From Bacteroidota bacterium (GTDB lineage Bacteria; Bacteroidota; Bacteroidia; Chitinophagales; Chitinophagaceae): a stretch of 18,392 nt of DNA. The stretch spans positions 1-18,392 of the forward strand of contig JAEWWO010000043.1 in assembly GCA_023396345.1 (NCBI GenBank), given 5' to 3'. Below, in pieces: positions 1 through 7,497 of the stretch. Position numbers and translations under genes: made by a program. Each line of letters starts with the position of its first letter. Positions within the stretch are counted from its first letter, which is position 1. Under the pieces are notes generated by a model. The model was given only the letters and a program-made list of their open reading frames with translations. It searched no databases and had not been told where the DNA came from.

Positions 1-250
1 AGCCCAAACACACGCCCAGTATAGGTTTGCTGATGAGAATGCTTTGTAATAAATTTTTTACCTGTGGATAATCCTGCGGTAATCCCGGACCCGGAGATAA
101 CACAATTCCGTCGAAATCTTCAACAGATTTGGTATCCAGATTATCTGTACTTATTATTTCCCACGCAACATTTTCCATCTGCTCAAACAATTGAACAAGA
201 TTATATGTAAACGAGTCGTTGTGATCAATAATTAATATTTTTGTCGGCAT
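1..250 (-). CDS. pabA: Glutamine amidotransferase subunit of aminodeoxychorismate/anthranilate synthase, N-terminal part (runs off window)
   Basis: The first 83 codons are present and the rest lies beyond position 1. The protein begins MPTKILIIDHNDSFTYNLVQ, the usual opening of class I glutamine amidotransferases of the PabA/TrpG family. The oxyanion-hole region reads LSPGPGLP, and the window ends just after the nucleophile motif GVCLG, with the catalytic Cys at codon 81 (bases 8-10). The enzyme splits glutamine and channels ammonia to the chorismate-binding partner. That partner is probably the divergent pabB, since pabB and pabC start only 13 bp away. In many bacteria one such subunit serves both folate and tryptophan synthesis, so trpG is an equally valid name. 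The start at 250 is the first Met of the conserved N-terminus. Confidence 0.9.
   Translation of the reverse strand, partial: MPTKILIIDHNDSFTYNLVQLFEQMENVAWEIISTDNLDTKSVEDFDGIVLSPGPGLPQDYPQVKNLLQSILISKPILGVCLG
236..243 (+). promoter_or_regulatory. Candidate -7 element (TATTTTTG) for pabB-pabC
   Basis: TATTTTTG matches the Bacteroidota -7 consensus TAnnTTTG. It lies 20 bp before the pabB start, inside the first codons of the divergent pabA gene. A TTG at 219-221 could be the upstream element, but its 14-bp spacing is short. Initiation here would give a leader of roughly 15 nt. The match is by eye in AT-rich DNA, so chance occurrence is possible. Confidence 0.35.
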
Positions 251-263
251 AAATTTAATTTAC

Positions 264-1235
264 ATGGCAAAGGAACTCATTTTTAATAAAATGAATATAT
301 TTTTTCAGCAAAAAATACCTTTTCTTTTTATCATAACTTATGATAAAAAAGAAGGAGAAGTGATTCCTCTGTCAGCACTTGAAGGAAAGAATATATTTTT
401 TAAAACACCGCAACATCAGTACCTGCCTGATGTTGATAAAATGAAGTCTCTTGAAAAATGGCAGTTCCGGAGTATTTCGAAAGAAGAGTATCATAAACAG
501 TTTAATGAGGTGATGAAAGAAATACAAAATGGAAATACTTATCTGTTGAATCTTACTGCTGAATCAGAAGTGTTTACTTCAGACAGTTTGCAGGATATGT
601 TTGCGACCGGAGAAGCCAAATACAAGTTGTATTACAAGGATACATTCATACATTTTTCACCCGAGCCTTTTGTAATTATTGAGCAGGATAAAATATCCTC
701 TTATCCTATGAAAGGTACAATTGATGCGGATTTGGAGGATGCTGAGAATAAAATTTTACAGGATGAAAAAGAGTTGAATGAGCAGTATACAATTGTAGAT
801 TTAATAAGAAATGATTTAAGTATAGTAGCAGAAAATGTGAAGGTGAATGATTTCAGGTACATTGAAAAACTCTCTACCAACAACAAGAATTTATTGACCA
901 TCAGTTCAAAGATATCAGGCAAGCTTAGAAACGTATATAGAAATAATTTAGGAGATATTTTTAATACTGTTTTACCTGCCGGTTCTGTAACCGGGGCACC
1001 TAAACAAAAAACCACTGAAATTATTAATCGTACAGAAACTCACGTACGCAAATTTTATACGGGCGTTTGGGGTATCTTTGATGGCGACAGAACGGATAGC
1101 TGTGTTATTATTCGTTATCTTGAAAAAAGAAATGGGAAATATTTTTATAAAAGTGGCGGAGGTATTACAGCAAACAGTAATTTTGAAAAAGAATATCAGG
1201 AACTAAAAGATAAAATTTATGCTCCGATTTATTGA
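264..1235 (+). CDS. pabB: Aminodeoxychorismate synthase component I
   Basis: This chorismate-binding enzyme makes 4-amino-4-deoxychorismate from chorismate and ammonia for p-aminobenzoate and folate synthesis. At 323 aa it is the short form, a chorismate-binding domain with little of the N-terminal TrpE-like region. Visible motifs are MKGTIDAD with Lys150, DEKELNEQYTIVDLIRNDL (about 167-185), PAGSVTGAPK (238-247), FYTGVWGIFDGD, and the C-terminal YKSGGGITANS. In the PabB family the Lys of the (P)xKGT motif forms a covalent adduct with chorismate. Anthranilate synthase has Ala there, so the Lys argues for PabB over TrpE. The Met at 264 keeps the stretch before KIPFLFI that homologues usually have. 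Met10 (291) is the alternative start. The 3' end overlaps pabC by 17 bp, suggesting translational coupling. Confidence 0.92.
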   Translation: MAKELIFNKMNIFFQQKIPFLFIITYDKKEGEVIPLSALEGKNIFFKTPQHQYLPDVDKMKSLEKWQFRSISKEEYHKQFNEVMKEIQNGNTYLLNLTAESEVFTSDSLQDMFATGEAKYKLYYKDTFIHFSPEPFVIIEQDKISSYPMKGTIDADLEDAENKILQDEKELNEQYTIVDLIRNDLSIVAENVKVNDFRYIEKLSTNNKNLLTISSKISGKLRNVYRNNLGDIFNTVLPAGSVTGAPKQKTTEIINRTETHVRKFYTGVWGIFDGDRTDSCVIIRYLEKRNGKYFYKSGGGITANSNFEKEYQELKDKIYAPIY

Positions 1236-1830
1236 ATCTGTTAGTTATGAAAATGGCGTGATGCCTTTGATTGAGCTTCATCAGGAACGTTTTGCACAAA
1301 CGCAGATGGCTGCATTTGGTAAAATTATTTTTGATGACCTGTCGGTGATTATCAGTAACAATACAAAATATTTTTCTTTGCAGAATGATGTAAAGTATAA
1401 AAGCAGAATTGTATACGATGCAGAAAACTATGAGGTAAGTTTTCATCCTCACAGTAAGAAAGTAATAAAAAGATTGAAAATAAAAATTGACAATACGATT
1501 GACTATGCTTATAAATATGAGAACCGTGTACAGATAAATTACTTAACGCAGAATCTTGATAGTGATACAGATATTATTATTTTGAAAAATAATTTGCTTA
1601 CAGATGCATCCATCGCTAATATAGCTTTGTTTGACGGAGTGCGTTGGTACACGCCCTCAAAGCCTTTGCTGAGAGGCGTACAAAGAAAAAATTTACTTTT
1701 ACAAAAAAAAATTCATCCCAGAGATATATCCATTGCAGACTTGCGTAACTTCAGCAAAATAAGATTATTCAATGCAATGGTTAGCTGGGACGAAGCCTGG
1801 GAGCTGGATACAAAAGATATAAGTTTATAA
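1219..1830 (+). CDS. pabC: Class IV aminotransferase-like protein, probable aminodeoxychorismate lyase
   Basis: This 203-aa PLP fold-type IV protein starts inside the end of pabB. By family and context it should remove pyruvate from aminodeoxychorismate to give p-aminobenzoate. The N-terminus has the class IV signature region ending LIELHQERFAQT. A central DYAYKYENR places the candidate PLP-binding Lys at residue 99. The C-terminal half has SIANIALFDGVRWYTPSKPLLRG-like sequence (contacts usual for the family) and ends with SKIRLFNAMVSWDEA. The protein is shorter than typical PabC or IlvE (about 270-300 aa), as is common for the Bacteroidota members beside pabB. Function is inferred mainly from the pabA-pabB-pabC neighbourhood. 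The fold assignment is more certain than the substrate. Confidence 0.8.
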   Translation: MLRFIESVSYENGVMPLIELHQERFAQTQMAAFGKIIFDDLSVIISNNTKYFSLQNDVKYKSRIVYDAENYEVSFHPHSKKVIKRLKIKIDNTIDYAYKYENRVQINYLTQNLDSDTDIIILKNNLLTDASIANIALFDGVRWYTPSKPLLRGVQRKNLLLQKKIHPRDISIADLRNFSKIRLFNAMVSWDEAWELDTKDISL

Positions 1831-1878
1831 ACATCTTAAATTATTAATCACACAACTATTTGAAAAGCAGATTAATTT

Positions 1879-3024
1879 ATGAAAAAAGAAAGATACTATT
1901 CACTTGATGTATTTCGCGGAATGACTGTAGCACTGATGATTCTGGTAAACAATCCGGGTTCGTGGTCGCATATGTATGCTCCGCTGAAACACGCGCCCTG
2001 GAACGGTTGGACACCAACAGATCTTGTGTTTCCGTTTTTTCTTTTTGCAGTAGGAAATGCGCTGGCGTTTGTTTTGCCGAGACTTAGAGCAGCAGGGCAG
2101 GCTGTTTTTCTGAAGAAAGTAACCAAACGTTTTTTATTGATTTTTATCATCGGACTATTGCTCAACTGGTATCCTTTTGTGAGATGGGAAGATAATCAGT
2201 TGGTTTTTAAAGAGTGGGAAAACATACGCATCATGGGCGTTTTGCAACGTATAGCTGTTGCCTATTTCTTTGCAGCACTCATTATTTATTATTTTAAAAA
2301 TAAAGGTGCAGCGGTAATCAGCTTATTGATATTGCTGGTGTATGCGGCTGTTTGTATGTATTACAATGCTGACAATCCGCCATATGTATTCGGAGTAGAA
2401 TTTGATAAATCTATTTTGGGAGCTTCTCATTTATACAGAGGAGATGTGGTGAAGCCATTTGATCCGGAAGGTCTGGCATCAGGATTTACGCCAATTGTGC
2501 AGGTTATATTCGGTTATTTTGTAGGATGGTATATACAGTTCAAAGGCAAAAATACTACCATGGTAAAACATCTGCTACTGGCAGGTATATACCTTGTGGG
2601 TGTTGCATACTTATGGGATATATTTACACCCATAAATAAAAAAATATGGACCAGCAGTTATGTGCTTCTTACAACAGGTCTGGCAACTTTTGTTATTGGA
2701 ATTATTATCTGGATGATAGAATTTAAAAACTGGCGTGGCGCATGGAGCAAATTCTTTAATGTATTTGGAAAAAACCCTTTGTTTATTTTTGTGTTCAGTG
2801 CTTTTCTGCCTAAAACATTAGCATTAATACGCATCCCCGATGGATTAAGAGATGATGGCACACAGAAATTTTTATCACCTCTATCTTGGTTTTATCAGAA
2901 TATATGTAAACCTTTATTTGAAAATGAAAAGAATTCATCGTTCCTGTATGCCTTGATATTTATCACTTTTATGTGGCTGATTGTTTACTGGATGGATAAG
3001 AAAAAGATATATGTAAAAGTGTAG
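1879..3024 (+). CDS. NagX/HGSNAT-like membrane acyltransferase (DUF5009/DUF1624 type)
   Basis: This 381-aa polytopic inner-membrane protein of about ten hydrophobic segments starts with YYSLDVFRGMTVALMILVNN. It continues with KHAPWNGWTPTDLVFPFFLF (about 37-56), the signature of the heparan-alpha-glucosaminide N-acetyltransferase/NagX family. The eukaryotic enzyme moves acetyl groups across a membrane to an amino sugar. His38 in KHAPWNG lines up with the His proposed as acetyl acceptor in human HGSNAT (from memory, not aligned by program). Bacterial members are often linked to N-acetylglucosamine use, but no chitin or GlcNAc genes are seen nearby, so the substrate is unknown. The gene lies 48 bp after pabC on the same strand. 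The start has no competing upstream Met in the conserved region. Confidence 0.85.
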   Translation: MKKERYYSLDVFRGMTVALMILVNNPGSWSHMYAPLKHAPWNGWTPTDLVFPFFLFAVGNALAFVLPRLRAAGQAVFLKKVTKRFLLIFIIGLLLNWYPFVRWEDNQLVFKEWENIRIMGVLQRIAVAYFFAALIIYYFKNKGAAVISLLILLVYAAVCMYYNADNPPYVFGVEFDKSILGASHLYRGDVVKPFDPEGLASGFTPIVQVIFGYFVGWYIQFKGKNTTMVKHLLLAGIYLVGVAYLWDIFTPINKKIWTSSYVLLTTGLATFVIGIIIWMIEFKNWRGAWSKFFNVFGKNPLFIFVFSAFLPKTLALIRIPDGLRDDGTQKFLSPLSWFYQNICKPLFENEKNSSFLYALIFITFMWLIVYWMDKKKIYVKV

Positions 3025-3122
3025 CGCAAACAAAGCTGTATTAGCATATGGTTAATTCTGACGGTGATTGTATTTATCTGACAATTATTGATTATATTTC
3101 AGTTTCATCAAAAATTAATATT

Positions 3123-3671
3123 ATGTATAAAATAATGTTATCCGGTTTAGTAATCGCAGGTTTGTTTTTCAGCAGTTGTAATTCAGCTTCAACTTCTGAT
3201 ACAGCAGATACGACTACTGCTAAACCAGAAACAGATAGCACGTCAGAAGTTGTGTTCAAGGATTATGGTGCAGAGCCAACAGTTTTGGATATAGATGCTT
3301 ATACCAAACAAAATGAAAGTTTTCGTCATGTATTGTGGACGGGAGAGAAAATGCAGGTGACACTTATGTCAATACCTGTAGGTGAGGAAATCGGGCTGGA
3401 AATGCACACAGGAATGGATCAGTTTTTAAGAGTAGAAGAAGGCTCGGGCAAGGTGTACATTGGTGATTCAAAAGATTCTTTAAACTATCAGCAGGACATT
3501 GAAGACGATGATGCCATAATGGTTCCGGGCGGTAAGTGGCATAATATTGTAAATATGGGAGCTGCACCTTTAAAATTATATTCTATTTATTCGCCTGTTG
3601 AGCATCCTAAAGGAGCGGTACATAAAACAAAAGCTGAAGCGGTTGCTGCTGAAGCAGAACATCATCATTAA
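3123..3671 (+). CDS. Cupin-domain lipoprotein
   Basis: A 182-aa predicted lipoprotein. The N-terminus MYKIMLSGLVIAGLFFSSC is a type II signal peptide with the lipid-bearing Cys at residue 19, which decides the start at 3123. The open frame reaches back to 3048, but that extension does not look like a signal. A Thr/Ser/Asp-rich linker (about 20-45) precedes a single cupin barrel, which has IGLEMHTGMDQFLRVEEG (His95) and PGGKWHNIVNMG (His140). These are the two conserved cupin blocks. The usual Glu between them appears as Gln100, so metal binding may be altered. The C-terminus has EHPKGAVHKTKAEA, seen in many small cupins, and ends in three His. The role is unknown. It ends 10 bp before the methyltransferase gene. 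Confidence 0.82.
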   Translation: MYKIMLSGLVIAGLFFSSCNSASTSDTADTTTAKPETDSTSEVVFKDYGAEPTVLDIDAYTKQNESFRHVLWTGEKMQVTLMSIPVGEEIGLEMHTGMDQFLRVEEGSGKVYIGDSKDSLNYQQDIEDDDAIMVPGGKWHNIVNMGAAPLKLYSIYSPVEHPKGAVHKTKAEAVAAEAEHHH

Positions 3672-3681
3672 AAATAAAATA

Positions 3682-4305
3682 ATGTCAGATAAATTCAGCA
3701 AACCTTGGGACGAAAGATACAGCAATGAAGAGTATGTATATGGCGTAGAACCCAATAAGTATCTACAACAGCAAATAAATAAATTTCCATCCGGAAAAAT
3801 TTTATTTGCAGCAGAAGGAGAGGGCAGAAATGCTGTATATGCCGCAACTTTAGGATGGGATGTACACGCTTTTGACATAAGTACGGAAGGCAGAAAAAAA
3901 GCTTTAGAACTGGCACGATGTAATAATGCAACTATCAATTATAGTGTAGGAGAATTGCCGGAGTTAGATTATTATCCTGAATCATTTGACGCAATAGCTT
4001 TAATATATGCACATTTTCCTGCGCAGATTAAATCTCAGTATCATCAATTGCTACATACTTATTTAAAGAAGGATGGATTAATTATTTTTGAAGGATTCAG
4101 TAAAAATCATCTTACTTATAAAAAAGAAAATCCAAAAGTAGGCGGACCAAATGATTTGGACATGCTGTTTTCTGTTGAAGAAATAAAAAATGATTTCAGT
4201 AATTACGCAATTATTGAACTGGAAGAAACGGCTATACAATTACACGAAGGTCTATTCCACAATGGAACAGGTTCCGTAATACGATTTACAGGTAAGAAAA
4301 AGTAA
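3682..4305 (+). CDS. Class I SAM-dependent methyltransferase
   Basis: A 207-aa Rossmann-fold methyltransferase. Near the N-terminus WDERYSNEEYVYGVEPNKYL is typical of small TehB-like or type 11/25 methyltransferases. The SAM motif I is KILFAAEGEGRNAVYAATLG (39-58), followed by the acidic ribose-binding turn HAFDIS (62-67). A later DAIALIYAHFP is motif IV-like. The substrate cannot be told from sequence. TehB-like tellurite or thiopurine methylation is a possibility only. The start at 3682 directly precedes the conserved region. The frame is open back to 3598, but that part overlaps the cupin gene and is not conserved-looking. The gene probably shares a transcript with the cupin gene and converges on guaA. 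Confidence 0.85.
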   Translation: MSDKFSKPWDERYSNEEYVYGVEPNKYLQQQINKFPSGKILFAAEGEGRNAVYAATLGWDVHAFDISTEGRKKALELARCNNATINYSVGELPELDYYPESFDAIALIYAHFPAQIKSQYHQLLHTYLKKDGLIIFEGFSKNHLTYKKENPKVGGPNDLDMLFSVEEIKNDFSNYAIIELEETAIQLHEGLFHNGTGSVIRFTGKKK

Positions 4306-4321
4306 TTGCAATAAATTTTAT

Positions 4322-4337
4322 TATCAGAAATCTGATA
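4322..4337. terminator. Hairpin between convergent genes
   Basis: TATCAGA-AA-TCTGATA is a perfect inverted repeat in the 35-bp gap between the methyltransferase stop and the guaA stop. It could end transcription from both sides. The stem is short and AT-rich and has no clear T tract, so strength is uncertain. Confidence 0.45.
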
Positions 4338-4340
4338 GCA

Positions 4341-5879
4341 TTATTCCCACTCAATCGTTGCCGGTGGTTTGCTGCTGATGTCGTACACCACGCGGTTAAT
4401 GCCTCTTACATTGTTGATAATTGCATTGGAGACTTTTGCCAGAAATTCGTAAGGTAAATGCGCCCAGTCTGCCGTCATGCCGTCAACAGAGGTTACAGCA
4501 CGCAAAGCTACTGTGTATTCATAGGTACGTTCATCGCCCATAACACCTACACTTTTCACAGGCAAAAGCATTACACCTGCTTGCCATACTTCTTTATACA
4601 ATCCTTCTTCTTTCAGAGCATTGATAAACTGATAATCAGCTTCCTGCAACAGTTTTACTTTCTCTTCCGTAATATCGCCAAGAATACGAATCGCTAATCC
4701 CGGTCCGGGGAATGGATGACGATTAATCATTTCTTCGGGTATGCCAAGCTCAAGCCCCACTTTTCTTACTTCATCTTTAAATAAAAAGCGCAAAGGCTCT
4801 ACCAGTTCAAGGTTCATTACATCGGGCAAGCCCCCAACGTTGTGATGCGATTTAATGGTAACAGAAGGCCCGTGAACACTCACGCTTTCAATTACATCAG
4901 GATAAATAGTTCCCTGACCAAGAAAAGCTGCTTCTTTTACTTTGAGAGCCTCGTCATGAAAAACATCAATAAATAGTCGACCTATTATTTTTCTTTTCTT
5001 TTCCGGCTCTGCTTCTCCTGCCAGTTCATCGTAAAATATTTTTTTAGCATCTATACCCTGCACGTTCAGTCCCAGCTTATCGTATGTTTGTAGTACACTT
5101 TCAAATTCATTTTTGCGCAAGACACCGTTGTCAACAAAAATACCGTGCAGTCTGTCGCCGATGGCTTTGCTTATCAAAGTTGCAGCAACAGTACTGTCTA
5201 CGCCTCCGCTCAAAGCCATGATTACGTGTTTGTCGCCGATTTGTTTTTTAAGTGCTTCAACAGTTTCTTCTACGAACGATGCCGGTGTCCATTCCTGTCT
5301 ACAACCGCAAATATGAACAAGAAAATTTTCGATAATTTTTTTTCCTTCGGTTGAATGATAAACTTCAGGATGAAACTGCAAACCATAAACCGGATTACTT
5401 TTCTCTTCCTGTTTTTTTCTGAAAGCCGCAACAGGAATACTTTCTGTATCGGCGAGTATTTCAAAATGCGATGGCACTTCTTTTATTGTATCGCTGTGGC
5501 TCATCCACACCTGAGATTTCTCTGAAACATTTTCAAACAAAGCATCCTGCTCTTTTATGTGCAATCTTGCTCTGCCGTATTCTCTCTTGTCTGATTTTTC
5601 TACTTTACCTCCAAACTCTTTGGCTGTCAACTGTGCGCCATAGCAAATACCGAGAACGGGCAATTGCTCTGAAAACGCAGGAATATCCACATTGGGAGCC
5701 TTTTCATCATTTACACTAAACGGCGAGCCGCTGAGAATAATACCTTTTAACGAAGGTTCAAAATTTATAGGTTTATGATAAGGTTGAATTTCGCAATAAA
5801 CGTTCGCATTTCTTACAGCACGGGCAATTAACTGTGTGTATTGGCTACCGAAGTCAAGAATGATGATTTTTTCTGTCAT
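4341..5879 (-). CDS. guaA: GMP synthase (glutamine-hydrolysing)
   Basis: It converts XMP, glutamine and ATP to GMP, the last step of guanine nucleotide synthesis in the cytoplasm. At 512 aa it is full length. The N-terminal class I amidotransferase domain (1 to about 190) has GICYGAQL with the nucleophile Cys79, and HPEV with His170 and Glu172. The ATP-pyrophosphatase domain starts with the P-loop SGGVDS (224-229). The C-terminal dimerization/XMP-binding part has [35 protein letters not shown] and the closing PPATIEWE (PPGTIEWE in most homologues). All catalytic residues are present. It is transcribed divergently from pfkA and stands alone on this strand, without guaB nearby. Confidence 0.98.
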   Translation of the reverse strand: MTEKIIILDFGSQYTQLIARAVRNANVYCEIQPYHKPINFEPSLKGIILSGSPFSVNDEKAPNVDIPAFSEQLPVLGICYGAQLTAKEFGGKVEKSDKREYGRARLHIKEQDALFENVSEKSQVWMSHSDTIKEVPSHFEILADTESIPVAAFRKKQEEKSNPVYGLQFHPEVYHSTEGKKIIENFLVHICGCRQEWTPASFVEETVEALKKQIGDKHVIMALSGGVDSTVAATLISKAIGDRLHGIFVDNGVLRKNEFESVLQTYDKLGLNVQGIDAKKIFYDELAGEAEPEKKRKIIGRLFIDVFHDEALKVKEAAFLGQGTIYPDVIESVSVHGPSVTIKSHHNVGGLPDVMNLELVEPLRFLFKDEVRKVGLELGIPEEMINRHPFPGPGLAIRILGDITEEKVKLLQEADYQFINALKEEGLYKEVWQAGVMLLPVKSVGVMGDERTYEYTVALRAVTSVDGMTADWAHLPYEFLAKVSNAIINNVRGINRVVYDISSKPPATIEWE

Positions 5880-5913
5880 AAAAAGGATTTTGGAGCGTAA
5901 TTTTATAGATGTG

Positions 5914-5921
5914 CAAATGTA
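5914..5921 (-). promoter_or_regulatory. Candidate -7 element (TACATTTG) for guaA
   Basis: On the minus strand TACATTTG matches TAnnTTTG and lies 35 bp before the guaA start. A TTTG at 5936-5939 (minus strand) is the nearest upstream element, with a short 14-bp spacer. No purine riboswitch was recognised in the leader, which would be only about 30 nt. Confidence 0.4.
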
Positions 5922-6007
5922 AATATTATTTTAAACAAATGCTAAAGAATGAGATTTCGTATTTAATTTTATGATATAAATCTTATTTTGGAGCTACGAT
6001 AAATTTT

Positions 6008-6015
6008 TATATTTG
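6008..6015 (+). promoter_or_regulatory. Candidate promoter for pfkA: TTG (5988-5990) and TATATTTG
   Basis: TATATTTG fits the Bacteroidota -7 consensus TAnnTTTG. A TTG at 5988-5990 lies 17 bp upstream, within the usual range for the -33 element. Transcription would start near 6021 and leave a leader of about 60 nt, which is AT-rich with no obvious Shine-Dalgarno. This is the best-spaced promoter seen in the window. Confidence 0.5.
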
Positions 6016-6081
6016 CAATTCATAAAATCTGTTTATAAAAACATAACTATCATTTGTAATAAATCTATAAAATAATAAAAA

Positions 6082-7179
6082 ATGAAACGTGTATTAGTTG
6101 CTACCGGCGGTGGTGATTGTCCGGGTTTAAATGCGGTTATCAGAGGCATTGTGTACAGAGCAGCCCGTGAAAAAGACTGGGAAGTGTTAGGAAGCATTCA
6201 ATCTTTTGATGGTATTCTTAAAGATGAAACCGAAGTAAAACTTCTCGATAAAAATGCTGTAAGAGGTATACACTATCAGGGAGGAACTATTATAGGTACA
6301 ACAACTAAGGGCGGACCTTTTGCCTGGCCTGTAAAAAAAGAAGACGGAACTTTTGACTTTGAAGATCGCTCGCAATATATGATTGATAAATTGAAAGACA
6401 TGGGAGTGGAAGCTGTGATTAGTATTGGTGGTGACGGCTCTCAGCGTATTTCTAAAAAATTGCATGACAGAGGATTGAATATAATCGGCGTGCCTAAAAC
6501 AATTGATAATGATTTAAAGGCTACTGATTTTACTTTTGGTTTTCAGACGGCAGTTGAGATTGCTACCGATGCCGTAGATAAATTGAATACTACTGCAGCA
6601 AGTCATAACAGAGTATTGATTCTGGAGGTGATGGGACGCGATGCAGGATGGATAGCCTTAAACGCAGCATTGGCGGGCGGTGCAGAGGTTTGTATCATTC
6701 CTGAAATTCCATACGATATAAAGAAAGTTGTAGAAAGAATACAAAGAAGATACGATAAAGACGGAAGAGGATTTGCCAATATCGTAATTGCAGAAGGCGC
6801 AATGCCAAAAGGCGGAAAAGCTTTGGCGGAAGAGTACGGAGAGTTGGGTAACGAAAATCTGAAACTATCGGGTGCAGCTAACAGACTGGCACACGAACTG
6901 AAAGATAATGGCATTACGGCTGACATTCGTACAACAGTTCTGGGTCATATTCAAAGAGGTGGTATTCCCTGTGCATTTGACAGAAATCTGGCTACTTCGT
7001 TTGGCGTAAAAGCTTTTGAAATGGTGCTTGAACAACAGTACGGACAAATGGTGGCTTACCGCAATTTTGAAGTTGTTTCTGTGCCATTGGAGGAAGCCAT
7101 TGGTTCGCAAAAACTTGTTGACCCCGATTCGCAGATGGTGCATACCGCAAAAGGTGTGGGCATTAGCTTCGGAGATTAG
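6082..7179 (+). CDS. pfkA: 6-phosphofructokinase, probably ATP-dependent (group III type)
   Basis: It phosphorylates fructose 6-phosphate to fructose 1,6-bisphosphate, the committed step of glycolysis. At 365 aa it is longer than E. coli PfkA (320), as usual for the group III enzymes that include PPi-dependent forms. Motifs are TGGGDCPGLNAVIRG (8-22), ISIGGDGSQ (113-121), PKTIDND (138-144, with the likely catalytic base Asp142), MGRDAGWIAL and GHIQRGG. Donor choice is read from two sites. Gly in GGDGS favours ATP, whereas PPi enzymes carry Asp. Lys139 before TIDND is usual in PPi enzymes and also in group III ATP enzymes. The prediction is ATP, with some doubt. The start Met directly opens the first beta strand. 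The gene is followed 10 bp later by the broken toxin fragment. Confidence 0.93.
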   Translation: MKRVLVATGGGDCPGLNAVIRGIVYRAAREKDWEVLGSIQSFDGILKDETEVKLLDKNAVRGIHYQGGTIIGTTTKGGPFAWPVKKEDGTFDFEDRSQYMIDKLKDMGVEAVISIGGDGSQRISKKLHDRGLNIIGVPKTIDNDLKATDFTFGFQTAVEIATDAVDKLNTTAASHNRVLILEVMGRDAGWIALNAALAGGAEVCIIPEIPYDIKKVVERIQRRYDKDGRGFANIVIAEGAMPKGGKALAEEYGELGNENLKLSGAANRLAHELKDNGITADIRTTVLGHIQRGGIPCAFDRNLATSFGVKAFEMVLEQQYGQMVAYRNFEVVSVPLEEAIGSQKLVDPDSQMVHTAKGVGISFGD

Positions 7180-7189
7180 TATTGATTAA

Positions 7190-7495
7190 GCCGCTAAGAC
7201 GAGTACTAGCGGTGGAGAGTTTTTATTTAACACTTGGCATAAAGGAACCTTTGCTAATAGAACTCAATCTGTAATGTACCACGTTGGGAAACATGGCAAT
7301 GGAAGAACTACAGTACAGTACACTCAAGATGCAATGAATTTTTTTTATAAGAACAAAGGGCTTGGTCAAAATGTGATTTTAAAAGAGGGTACTCAGTGAA
7401 TAAAAATTCAAACTAAGCAAATTATTAATGGTAAAACTCAGCGTGTCGGAGGGTATTGGACAAGCGATGGGAAATTTGTAACTTTTTGGGATTAG
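7190..7495 (+). pseudogene. Broken C-terminal tip of a probable polymorphic (Rhs-type) toxin
   Basis: No start codon or upstream domain exists: the frame opens after a TAA at 7187-7189, 10 bp past the pfkA stop. It encodes about 69 residues to an in-frame TGA at 7397-7399, then 31 more in the same frame to TAG at 7493-7495. Readable segments are GGEFLFNTWHKGTFANRTQS, MYHVGKHGNGRTTVQYTQDA, LGQNVILKEGTQ and, after the TGA, IKIQTKQIINGKTQRVGGYW and TSDGKFVTFWD. The block with HVGKHG, then QYTQDAMNFF and a final G-Y/W-DG-F strand, resembles small nuclease-like toxin tips at the ends of Rhs/contact-dependent effectors. This is from memory, and the fold and activity are not established. Position right before a small acidic gene fits a toxin-immunity pair. 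It is dead as written. Confidence 0.6.
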
Positions 7496-7497
7496 AT

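Noticed and set aside
701..1015. Antisense open frame within pabB, and similar antisense frames within guaA, pfkA, ccmF and mfd
   Set aside because: They lie opposite strongly conserved genes and show no family likeness, no start context and a low-complexity Ser/Phe/Leu make-up typical of shadows.
3048..3122. Longer N-terminus for the cupin protein starting at 3048
   Set aside because: The extra 25 residues would place a hydrophilic stretch before a clear lipoprotein signal peptide that starts at 3123.
3598..3681. Longer N-terminus for the methyltransferase
   Set aside because: It would overlap the end of the cupin gene and consists of Lys/Ile-rich sequence read from DNA coding the cupin in another frame. 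Met at 3682 precedes the family's conserved start.
7397..7399. Genetic code change (TGA or TAA read as sense), suggested by two in-frame stops in the window
   Set aside because: The two cases use different stop codons. Normal genes here end in TAA (guaA, the cupin gene), TAG (pfkA) and TGA (the immunity gene). Trp is encoded by TGG throughout. Separate mutations or errors explain both.
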